64,000 nt of DNA from Neurospora crassa OR74A (taxonomy: Eukaryota; Ascomycota; Sordariomycetes; Sordariales; Sordariaceae): assembly GCF_000182925.2 (NCBI RefSeq), contig NC_026501.1:2542001-2606000 (forward strand), given 5' to 3'. Positions 47,497 through 57,396 of this stretch are shown here, piece by piece. The notes beneath the pieces are model-generated. The model was not told the DNA's origin and ran no database searches. It was given only the letters and a program-made list of their open reading frames with translations. The first letter of the stretch is position 1. Each line of letters opens with the position of its first letter. A program made the translations under genes and the position numbers.

Positions 47497-47777
47497 TACG
47501 TGGTTGTACGGGATGATACCTACGTTATATCAGGGTGCCGTGAAAGCATCAAGTTGGGAAAATATCGGTTGGGCATCGTATCTAGGTAAAGCATTTCCAT
47601 GATCTTCCTACCTCTCCCCCTCAATGAATGGAATGACAAGTTAGGAGGTCCCAAATCCACAATTCGATACCCTTGGACAACAATTTAGCCAACGATGATG
47701 AACATTCAACCCAAGCAAGTTGCGCACATGCCCACTTCAAGCACTCAGCACCTATTCCCCATGAAACCACCACGGGG

Positions 47778-48462
47778 TTAACCCAACTCAGAAGACCTAT
47801 AAGCCGGCACCGAAAAGTTCTCCGGCCCCTCATACACCTGATGCCGAAAGATATCATCCCCCATCATCGGTATGCAATCCGGAGTGACTTTGTACACGGC
47901 CGTGTCCGCCACCCGATCGTTTATGCGGCGTACAATCAACAATGCTGCACTGCCGTCCGGCTGCTCAGTCCATTTGAAGGAGACACCTGGTCCCGTGGTT
48001 GTGTTGTTGCTCTGCTGGCAATTAGTTCCGGTCCCGTTTCCACCGTACCCGCTGCCAACATCACCTGGATCTGTTGGACACCACGTCTGCGGGATGCTGG
48101 TTAACTGGTGGTTAATGGTCGTGCCCATTGCTTCGCAGTGCACGGGGACGGCTTCATTATAAAAGGTAACGTTGAATTTGTAGCTAGGGTGAGGTGGATT
48201 GGGATGTTAGTGGGTTGTTGTTCTTCTGGAAGATACATAGAAGGGGAGATAGAGAGACTCTATGCAAGGAAGGTGGGTGAAGTGAAAGCACTTACAAGTT
48301 TCGGTTACTGAGGACCATGGCTGATGCCTCAAAGTTGGTGACGTTGAAGGCCGGGACTTGGTTCAGGTCATGACCGTCGTCGAGAACAGCAGGGGTAGGG
48401 CTTGCATGTGTGGTGATACTAGCGACGCCCAGGAGAAGGAGATATAGGAGTCGGATGTACAT
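47778..48462 (-). CDS. Small secreted protein, unrecognised
   Basis: Exons 48462-48296 and 48183-47778 give 190 aa. The signal peptide MYIRLLYLLLLGVASITTHA is clear, with cleavage likely just after it. The mature chain has four cysteines (VHCEAM, TWCPTD, TNCQQS, PDCIPM), enough for two disulfides, and several N-glycosylation sequons (FNVTNF, FNVTFY, GNGTGT, NNTT, ENFSV). The junction gives SNRNFYKFNVTFYNEAVP and keeps the frame. I do not recognise the family. Proteins of this size and layout in Sordariomycetes are usually lineage-specific secreted proteins. It lies tail to tail with the GH131 gene, 281 bp apart. Confidence 0.85.
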
Positions 48463-50901
48463 TGTTTCTGGGAATCAATTATTGGTAGAAAGGTTTCTCG
48501 ATGGCGGGCCAAGTGTGCTGTTTGAGAGAGCACCAAGCCGTTGCGAGGTGATACAGGTAGCAAGGTGAAAAACGGATGCGGTTCAGAACGAGTGTAGCAG
48601 GTTGGCGAGATGTTCACATGGGATGTCAGAAATGAACTGGTAGGTCTCTTGGGAATTATCTATTGATATAGTGGTCGACATCCTCCCTAATGACAACTCG
48701 AGGGACGGGACAACGTCATAAGCCGCATCAACTTGATGCCATTGACAGAACTTGCCAAGTGCAACTCCGGACAAAACGGAGGAAGGTACGAGCAGATGAA
48801 AGACCGTTAAGTATTTTTAGGCTTTCAGGAAGATGATGTTATTTGAACCTCCATGTCACGCAAGACATGTTTGGGCGACGGAGTCCCTGACCTGCCAGCT
48901 AACTTGTCTGTCTTTTACTGACAACTACAACTTCTTTTTGGAGACCGAGTCCGTGAAATAGTCGATCATGTTAACCTTCCTGACGTGACAGATCCCGCAT
49001 CCGACACCAAGGTCTGTCACGTCTTCGTCTCTTTGGTGTACGAGGAGGCTCACAGGGGGCGGTCTCCTGCAACTTTGGTGTTTCGGATATAACTGCAACA
49101 ACGAGTTTCGGTTGAAATTGTAGATGTTCCTCGTGAGAAGCGGTGACGATCAACGGAAAGCTTCTTCGAAGCCATCCTAGGGCAGCCCGAGATGAGATAT
49201 CTCCTATGAGTTGGTCGTCCGTATGACCAGCCTTCGGTGGATACCTAGGCTCACAACAACAAACCGGATCGCTGAGGCAGGCCGTCAAACAGGCGACCAG
49301 AGATTACCGGGCTCTGAGCGACATATACAGTGATTTGGGATAATGTCCATCCCAAGGTGGAAAATGGCCTGTGGATTATGTTCCTTGTCTGGAGTGCAGA
49401 GACCCTCTTGCCATCCATGTCGTCTTGTTTGGTGCACAACATGAGGAAGCCGCAAGTACCTAGTCTAGTAGGTAGCTTTGGCATATTGGTTTCGATACGG
49501 GTAATTATTGGGTTTTGTTGGGTATTCCTTCGATGTAAGGATGACTCGCTCTTAGTACGATACGAAAAGGAATCCTGTTTGTTAGATATTGCAACTTTTA
49601 TTCCTCCTCTAGAGGACGAACCAGGACGGGACCGAACGGAAAAGTACAGTCTACACGCAGCATGCAGTCATTTTCACACTTGTACACCATATCCAGCGAA
49701 TCCAAGACTGTAGAATACTTACCTCTAGTAGGGGTAGCCTTCAACCCCGCCGTCGCCATAACAACATGATCAGCACCCAATGGGCGATCCATGGGTGCCT
49801 GGGCTTGGATGGCTTTTCACTCTGGCGGACCGAAAGACCCAATCCCATTTCCTTGTTGGAAAGCGAGATAACCCTCTATCGGTTGTGCATAGTCGTCGCT
49901 TTTAAAAGCCTGACAGCTCCCTCAGATCGTTCAGTGTAAACTTTTCCTGAATTCCTCATCCCATCGATCATCCACCCACCCTCCGAGGACGTTGCTCGGG
50001 TAAAGGGGCAAGCAGACGGAATTCCGACACTCGACACCGGAAGACACCGGACCGTTCAGCCCCACTTGTCTGACCGGCGGAGGGCTCGGACACGGCCACT
50101 TCGGGCACCACGCTCAGGTCAACCCGCCTGCAGCACAGACCCAGGGGCTGTTCACAGGGCAAGGAGCGCCACCATACTGGGGCACCGGAGTCAGGGCAGC
50201 TAGCGTTAGGGGAACCCACTACCCCTGGGGCTATTCTGGAACATCACCATTCTCGGACCCTGACTTTCGTTCATAACGAACACCGCCCGCGGGGATACTG
50301 TTCAAGACTGTATACCTACCTTCTGCTGTTCCTCGCCCTTCAAACATCAAACGAACGTCTATCGTGAACTTGGACTTCCATCCATGCTTGCAGAGCCTGA
50401 CGACCACCGTCTTTCCCCCATTTCCCATGGTGAAGAGGTACGTTAGTTGTAAGGAAACCATCTTCCTCAAAAACCCCCCTTTGTCCCATTCCCATCGCGG
50501 CATCGCCCCGCCAGGCTCGCGTAACCGCAATTAAAAAAAGGGACCCGACCTCTCTGCAGCCTGCCCCTTATCGTTTGGTACCTTAACGTACCTACCTACT
50601 ATGTCTAGAGGCGGGTACCTTCACAGCATTGCACATGCTAGCCCAATGCCATTCCCTTCTTTCTGCCTACCTTAGTGGCTGCGCCCACCAGCGTTTTATT
50701 TTGATTCGCCCTCGAGTCTGACCACCGTGCTCTTGCCAGATCTCATAATTGCAGCCCACCGCAACTTGAACACGCGTCTCCTGTCCTCAAACCCATTCTT
50801 GCCTCACGCAACACCAACTTTGGCACTCGAAACGCCGTGCGACTCCCTACAACCTCAGCTACGCACTTAGTGCAATTCAACCCACTCTACACACAGTCAC
50901 A
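48463..50901. other. Intergenic upstream of the small secreted protein and the PRA1 gene
   Basis: 2.4 kb with no supported gene. It contains the promoters of two divergent genes. TACC words are dense at 50577-50600 (GGTACCTTAACGTACCTACC). Short frames at 48971-49484 (-) and 49330-49713 (+) show nothing recognisable. Confidence 0.5.
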
Positions 50902-51432
50902 ATGTCGCGAATTCAGATCCCCATAGATGTCCTGACGTCTCGCCTCAACATGGGCGAGCGTTTCCAAAACTTCCGTTCAGGCTCGATTGCCAACCGCTTC
51001 TCGAACCTGCGCCCTCTCTCGGAGTTCTTCGATATCAAGCGCCTCTCCAAGCCCGAAAACTTCGCCGAGATGCAGTCCCGCGTCAACTATAACCTGGGCC
51101 ACTTCTCCAGCAACTATGCTGTCGTGTTCGTGATGCTCTGCATCTACGCCTTGCTCACTAACCCCTGGCTGCTCTTTGACATCGTCTTCGTCGTTGCCGG
51201 CATGTGGTTCATTGGCAAGCTCGACGGCCGTGATCTTGAGATCGGCCAGCACCGCTTCACCACTTCGCAGCTGTACACGGGACTGTACGTCGTTGCGATC
51301 CCGATCGGTCTTTTCTCTTCGCCCTTCCTCACTGTCATGTGGTTGATTGGCGCCAGCGGCTTGGTCATCATTGGCCATGCTTCGCTTATGGACAAGCCCA
51401 TCGACGAGGCTTTTTCCGGGGAGGCGGTCTAA
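50902..51432 (+). CDS. PRA1/Yip3-family prenylated Rab acceptor
   Basis: Single exon, 176 aa. PRA1 proteins sit in ER and Golgi membranes and help prenylated Rab GTPases reach them. The cytosolic N terminus includes RPLSEFFDIKRLSKPENFAE and QSRVNYNLGHFSSNY, the PRA1 signature. Two long hydrophobic hairpins follow (YAVVFVMLCIYALLTNPWLL with FDIVFVVAGMWFIG; LYTGLYVVAIPIGLFSSPFL with TVMWLIGASGLVIIG). The C terminus HASLMDKPIDEAFSGEAV is typical and complete. The ATG context CACAATGTCG is good. The frame of the next gene is already open here on the same strand (see the disordered protein). Confidence 0.95.
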   Translation: MSRIQIPIDVLTSRLNMGERFQNFRSGSIANRFSNLRPLSEFFDIKRLSKPENFAEMQSRVNYNLGHFSSNYAVVFVMLCIYALLTNPWLLFDIVFVVAGMWFIGKLDGRDLEIGQHRFTTSQLYTGLYVVAIPIGLFSSPFLTVMWLIGASGLVIIGHASLMDKPIDEAFSGEAV

Positions 51433-51665
51433 ATGGTCGGCCGCGAGCTCCCAAATCTGCGCCCCAATGGGGAAGACCATCGAGGCGCGAGCGGGCGCGC
51501 AACGGGAGTGATGATGAGGGTTGGTGGGGTTCTGGGCGTGTGGTGGAAGAACTGGACAGCGAGGACGGCAGCCCTCATACTACACAAGGCGTTGGGTCAG
51601 GGTTGGTTTCGAAATCTTTGGGTAATAGATTTGCCAGTGATCCCCTTCGGTTTACGGGTGTTGAC

Positions 51666-52586
51666 ATGGGCAATAAAGGCGGTGGTAGTGCGAGGTTACG
51701 AGGAAAACATACCTATGGGGCGGACACAACAGACGATGATTCGGAGGACTCGGCGAGCGACGAGGAAGACAATGTCCATCTCGAGTCTGCCCTGGCACGG
51801 ATTCGCCGGGCTCAAGCAAAGGGCAAGGCCGACGTCAAGCTGACAAAGGACGAACTGGCAGCTCTCGAACGGTATCAACGACGTCAGAACGGCGAAGAGC
51901 GTAGGAAAAAGGAAAAGCGGATCGCGGTACCGCTAGGTGCTTTTGGCCAAATAGAGGTGCCTCGGCGCAATTCTCGTGGGGAGCCTTCGCGAACCCCGCG
52001 GGAACAGTCACCGGTTCCTCCATCACGTCTTCCCAGCGGGTCGTCAACTACCGCTGAAAGGGAACAGAGTTCTTCGCCTTTTCATTATTCATATGTCAAA
52101 GACCAACCCGGTCCCATTCGGCGTTCTCGCGATTCTCCTCCCTACGGCGATATCTCTCCTGGAGCATCAGGCAGTTCTCCCCACCACGATATCTCGCGGC
52201 AAGCTTCTACCGGGAGCGGAGTCGATCCCTTCCAGTACTTGCATCCCGGCGGTACCACTCGTCCCACGTACACAGGCGACCACAGGAGTCGGACAACATC
52301 AGACAGACACCGGACTACCAGCGATCTGAGCCCGGGCGACTATTCGGCGGGAGAGGAAGACAGGCACCGGCATTCATCACGGATCAGCAGTTCCGCCGGG
52401 AGGAGCACCAACCACTATGACCGATCGGAGCGTGCGCGAGTTGCAGATGAGCAATCCCTACACGATATTTCCTCTTCATCGAGGAGGACGTCTGGTGACC
52501 CACCTTCAATTGTCAAGCGGAAGGAGATGTTGACTGGTAGTTCTTCCAAGTCATCAAGCTCTTCCAAGCGCAGAAGTCGTGGCTAA
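51666..52586 (+). CDS. Basic, Ser-rich disordered protein downstream of PRA1
   Basis: A reading frame is open without a stop from at least 51339, inside the PRA1 gene in another frame, to 52586. Its first ATG is at 51666 (MGNKGGGSARLRG), giving 306 aa. The chain has an acidic stretch (DTTDDDSEDSASDEED), then the best-conserved-looking part (HLESALARIRRAQAKGKADV, KLTKDELAALERYQRR) and a basic KKEKRIAVPLGAF. A long Ser/Arg/His/Pro-rich tail ends SSSSKRRSRG. No catalytic motif or membrane span is present. Only 234 nt separate it from the PRA1 stop, and text before 51666 (SDDEGWWGSGRVVEELDSED) also looks coding, so the true start may lie upstream through splicing. I do not recognise a named family. 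Confidence 0.65.
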   Translation: MGNKGGGSARLRGKHTYGADTTDDDSEDSASDEEDNVHLESALARIRRAQAKGKADVKLTKDELAALERYQRRQNGEERRKKEKRIAVPLGAFGQIEVPRRNSRGEPSRTPREQSPVPPSRLPSGSSTTAEREQSSSPFHYSYVKDQPGPIRRSRDSPPYGDISPGASGSSPHHDISRQASTGSGVDPFQYLHPGGTTRPTYTGDHRSRTTSDRHRTTSDLSPGDYSAGEEDRHRHSSRISSSAGRSTNHYDRSERARVADEQSLHDISSSSRRTSGDPPSIVKRKEMLTGSSSKSSSSSKRRSRG

Positions 52587-53061
52587 AATGGCTACTTGTT
52601 TACTTGGGACCTCTGCTTTTGAAATCGGTTGCACTTTGGCAGGGCAAAAGAAAAAGAAAAAGAAACAGGAGACTGACTGGCTACATGTCTTGTGTGTGTA
52701 TTACGTTGAGAGATATGGTAGTTTATGGTTCTTAATATTTATTTCCCCATCAAATCAATTTCTTCCATCGCTCGTGAAAATTTGTGATGCTTCTTTTCGA
52801 TCAGATTTGTCGGTAATATGGTGCAGAGGACTCAATATTGCTCTGTAACCAGCTGATAACCGCCGAGGACCACCACAAACCAAGTTCCAAGCAAGAAAGT
52901 AGGTATAGATGCCGCAAACCATCCATGTCTCGTACCTCATGTATCACATACAACATATCCCCCCGGAAATCGTGTCCGCCCGGCTCGTGGAACGCCAAAA
53001 GCACCCAAATATTTAGACATGTCCACCCTTGTCCTTGTCTGTCAGTCAGCCTTCCTCCATC
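52587..53061. other. Convergent 3' flanks
   Basis: Lies between the disordered protein gene (+) and the mixed-charge protein gene (-). An A/G run (AAAAGAAAAAGAAAAAG) sits at 52647-52663. No gene seen. Confidence 0.5.
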
Positions 53062-54477
53062 CTATTCCGATAACATTTTTAAAACACTCCTCAACCCTTC
53101 CTGCCAACTCAACCCCGGTCCTCCAGACCCATTGAACACCCCATCTCTCTCCATCGTCCTCTTCTCCCACACCGACCCATCTCCTCTGCGACCTCTTTCA
53201 ACTTGCGTCGTGTTAAACCCTCTTGCTAATGCATCCCCCATCATTGCCGCTGCCGTCCCCGCGCCACCGCCACTCCTACTACTACCACCGGCGCCGCCGT
53301 AACCACCACCAAGACCAATCCCATCCCTCGCCAACCTCGCCACTTCCCCTACGGCACCCAGCGAGTCGCCAGCAGAGTACTTGGCCGCTAGCGCCAGCAG
53401 TCTGTCCACGATCTTGGGGAGGCGGATGCCCAGTTTAGCGAGTAAACCCGTCAGGGCGCCGCCGGTGATGAGTGGCATGATGGCAAGCATAAAGACTTTC
53501 ATCGGGTGTCGCTGGGCGTAGTAGGCCAGGTCGCGGAGGAGACGCTTGAGTTTCTTCAGGAGCTTTTTGATGAGGCGAGGGCGGGGAGAGCGTTTGTAGA
53601 AGGAAGAGGAGGAGGAGGATGATCGGCCTAGAGAGGGTGAGGGTTAGGGACTGATACTGGGCAAAAGGAAGAAAGTGGGGTGGGGGGATGAGAGAAGGTA
53701 GAACGTACGAAATTTGGCAAAAAAAGAACTTCGCCTGCCTGATGAGGAAAATGATTTAAAGAACGATGGCCGTTTGGGAGGCTTTTCCGGTCTGCCACCG
53801 TGACTGCTGCGCGGGGTACCACCACCGCCGCCGCCGCCGAGAGGGTCAATCAGTCGGCTGCTGGTCCTTCGAGAAAGGGAAAAGTAGTCGCGTGGAGGTG
53901 CATCGTCGCCGTACATGTCTGAATCGACATGCCCATGCCCGCCACGGGACTTGGGAGTCTTGGGAAGTGAGCGCCGCGGGTTGTCAGAGTCGGAGTCGCT
54001 TCCGTAGCCCATACCGTCAAGGTCGTCGTCGTCGCCGAGGAGGAGAGAGGCTAAGAAGCCGACTAGGCCTCCTGCTCCTCCTTCTGCTCCTTCCCTCCCG
54101 TCAGGTCCTCCTCTCGATACTGCTGCCCTTTCATCCGCTCTATAACTCTCCCTGCTGTACATTTCCTGCCTGCGTCTTTTCCCGCTGCTGTCACTGGCAT
54201 CTGGAGGAGGAAAGGGGGCCTTTGGTGGTGGTGGTGGTGGCCGCTCCCGCTCCCGTTCACGATCCCTCTCCCGTTCTTGTTGACGTTCTAGTTCCCGCTC
54301 TCGTTCCCTGGATTCCCGTTCTCGTTCTCTCTCTCGTGTCTTGAGCTCCCGGTCTCGTTCCTTGGGTTCGATTGGTTCCTTACTTTGCCTGGAGGATGAG
54401 GACCGATGCGAAGGCTTTGGCCTTTTCGACTTTGATGAACGACTGGAGAACATGAAACCCTCCCCGAGGAGACCCAT
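53062..54477 (-). CDS. Unrecognised 444-aa mixed-charge low-complexity protein with hydrophobic C-terminal segment
   Basis: Exons 54477-53709 and 53627-53062 give 444 aa; the 81-nt intron has a GTACGT donor and CTAG acceptor. After MGLLGEGFMFSSRSSKSKRP comes a Ser/Lys/Arg region. Residues about 40-80 are an Arg/Glu alternating tract (repeats of RERERE) that would form a single charged helix or a condensate-prone domain, followed by a six-Pro run. Acidic (DDDDLDG, SDSDSD), Gly8 and Ser8-type runs follow. The second exon is more ordered: YKRSPRPRLIKKLLKKLKRLLRDLAYYAQ is strongly amphipathic and basic. It leads to MKVFMLAIMPLITGGALTGL, hydrophobic enough for one membrane span, and RLPKIVDRLLALAAKY. 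I recognise no family. Membrane attachment is inference. Confidence 0.75.
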
Positions 54478-56135
54478 GTTGGCGGTTTGGGTTGGGTTTG
54501 CTTAGATGTATGTATATGTGGAACGACTTTTCTTGAGCGGACAGTATTGCACTTCCCTTTGATGTCAAATTATGAATACGAAAGCGTTGGTTGCGTTTGG
54601 TCTTCTTCAACCCGGTTGCTGGCAAAGGATTTGATGGTTCGAGAAAAAGGTAGGATTGCTTCCACGCAGGTCCGGGTCGTTTAGGTTACTGGAAGTGGAG
54701 GAGGATCGGACCCTCTCCGACCAACAGGAGCGGCTTGACGCGTCTAGGGAAGGTAGGGCACAATTGTTGGGAGCTGAGTTCCCCCTTTCAGGAGCGCAAA
54801 TCTGCACGGTGATTGACAGCTAACACAGACATATGTATCTGCTTCTTGAATTGCTGCCGTGGCACGTCTGGAAGTCGCTGTCACCACACTTTAAGACTCG
54901 ATCTTGGGATGTATAAGTGAACGGTAGGATAGGGTAATGAAACACGGCGAGATTGGAGAGGGGATTGGTTCTCGAAACCTGTCATGCCTAGGACCAGCCC
55001 AAACAACAGTCCGACAAGCCAAAGTAGGTAGCCCTATCTCCAGCGGCGAACTTGATTCAACCGTTCTCACAGTCGTCTCTCACCGCTGAAAATTCATGAG
55101 GCTGGGGGCTCGTTGAGGTCTGCGACTGGATGCCAGGACTTGAGACTGGACTTGAACCGCAGGACCGTCTACCCCTGAAATTGTGACCCTTGTCACATTT
55201 GGAATCTCGGGCTCGGCACCCATGGCAACAACAGCCCTGGCAGAATGATTGCCTAATATTGGATAGAAATTGGCGAGTGGGGATTAGTGGTCACAACGAA
55301 GCGGGGGAGCCAGGGACGACCTTTTGGAGAAGCAAGCCATCGACTTTATCGTGGAGGAGGAGGTTGTTGTTGCTGTTGTTATTGTGAGACTTGAAAAAAT
55401 ACACAGTAAGTCCGTCTTGGACTCAGGGTTTGATAGGTAATTGTTATTCGGCTGAAAGTAAGACGATCAGAGCTTGATAATGAACTGTGAAGGTCAAGGC
55501 AGTGTGTGAGATCACGGCGTTTTATCTGCTGTATCGCAAACTCTCGAAAAGACAAAATCGGAAGAACCAACTTACAGCTGAGCTCGCCTATGATGAGCGA
55601 TGTCAACGAACTGAACTTCCCTTGCTGCAAACGGTGGGGTAGTTGGTACCTGACAAGCCACACGTGGCACGGGTACAAACCGTAGAGGTAGAGAGGTACC
55701 TAGTACCTGGGCTACCTCTACCTACCCGCCGTGACGCTTTATATCGCCGACGGAGTTTTTTTCCACTTGCACTCACGGCCTCCAGCTTGCAGAAAGTTCC
55801 ATCGTTTCGTGATTTCCTAGCATCATACTGCCGCAATAGGTGTTATGTAACGTTGATAAATACATAGGTATACAGAGCCGACAGCACATGCATAGTTGCG
55901 TAGGTACGAGTTGACCATGTATGACTCCATCACCCACTGCAACAGGTCCTGCCTTGCAGGGGTAGGATGAAAGCGCGGGGCAATGGACCTTAGGCTTCGA
56001 ACTTGTCCGAAAGCTTCCACTTCTGTGTTGTCATCGCTTGGCTTCCACTCTCAATAATTCTTGCAACTTGCAACCCTGCGATCACCAACCCCCCACCATT
56101 CTACCCTTTCGCCATTTTCCAGAGTATTGATCAGT
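54478..56135. promoter_or_regulatory. Divergent upstream region with TACC-rich inverted motif
   Basis: 1.66 kb between two divergent genes. At 55682-55727 TACC/GGTA words are packed as GTAGAGGTAGAGAGGTACC and TAGTACCTGGGCTACCTC, an imperfect inverted repeat. No gene is supported elsewhere in the stretch. Confidence 0.5.
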
Positions 56136-57396
56136 ATGGTGTCGCCTGCAGTTGAAGTTAAGAGCCCAGCAGAATGGAGTTCTCTACTGGATGCCACGAA
56201 AATCGTTGTGGCACAATGTGAGTTCTACTCCTACGCCAGTCCTTCGAGAAAGCGATCCCCATGAATCGCATGCCCTGGTGATATACAACTTCGCCGCTGC
56301 TCACCATGTCATCACTTTCAACGTCTGGATACGGAAGCGTGGAGGCGCCTTTTCGCCATGCATTCGCGTTTCTTTTACGCACCCATCTCTCCCTGGCGGT
56401 ACGCGGTTCGTCAAGAACAGCTTGTTAACATAGTTTTCTCCAGTTTACTCGCCTTCTAACACGGCCTCGCTGGAAGCGATCCACATTCTCGAACACCACT
56501 CCCAAGGCATCGAAGGACGCGGCACGGTCTTAGAGCTCGCAAAGGTCAACGTGGACGAGTTGAAGGCGATTAAGAATGCCTACAGCATCACGACCGTCCC
56601 GACGACTATGCTCTTCCAGAACGGCAAGGAAATCGACAAGGTTGCTGGTGACAATCCTAGGAGGCTAGCGCAACTGGTTGAGAAACTCAAACGCGCAGTT
56701 GATTCGGCGAAGACTGAACAGGCAAGCGGGAGCTCCAGCAGCTGGAAGGGTGCCGCACTTCCCCGCGGGTACGTGGATGTTACCGATCAGGTTGAGCTTA
56801 ACCGGTCTGAGCTTTTGAATGTCGACACAGAGACCGGTGGCGTCCGAGTGCTTTTTTCGACCGAAAAGCCAAGTGCCCTGTCTGGTGGCAAAGGAACCGC
56901 GAAGGATTGGGTAGAAAGTGACACCGACGACCAACTGCTGCTTTTCATGCCCTTTCAGTCTATGCTCAAATTGCATACTCTTCAGGTTGGTCCCGCAACA
57001 GGTTCGACTAGACGACGGACAACGCAACTGACATGACCTAACCAGATTACCTCCTTGCCTCCCACTGATGACGACGACGACGAATTGCCCACGAGGCCGA
57101 AAACGATCAAGCTTTTTGTTAACAAGCCACACAATCTCGGGTTTGACGAAGCAGAAGATCTTCAAGCCACGCAAGATATCGAGCTGTCAGAGAGTGACTG
57201 GAACAAGGAAGGAACTGCTAGCGTTCCTCTGCGTTACGTCCGGTTCCAGAACATTAACAGCTTGGTTCTGTTTGTTGCCAATGGAGACGGGGATAGCGAC
57301 AAGGTCAGGATTGATAGGCTGAGGCTCATTGGAGAGTCAGGAGCAACTAGGGATATGGGCAAACTGGAGAAGATCGGTGATCTCCCGGGCGAGTAG
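56136..57396 (+). CDS. Thioredoxin-like/PITH-domain protein (TXNL1 family) lacking the CxxC motif
   Basis: Exons 56136-56217, 56444-56985 and 57046-57396 give 324 aa. The N-terminal ~105 residues are a thioredoxin fold: KIVVAQFYSPSNTASLEAIH, VLELAKVNVDELKAIKNAYS, ITTVPTTMLFQNGKEIDKVAG. The cis-Pro (VPTTMLF) is present, but the place of WCGPC reads SNTAS, so no redox centre exists. The rest is a PITH domain, the proteasome-interacting module of TXNL1 (RGYVDVTDQVELNRSELLNV, DDQLLLFMPFQSMLKLHTLQ, PTRPKTIKLFVNKPHNLGFD, VPLRYVRFQNINSLVLFVAN). In animals and fission yeast the family binds the 26S proteasome; a scaffold rather than reductase role is inferred here. The 226-nt first intron contains no CGPC-coding segment in any frame I could find. 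Confidence 0.92.
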
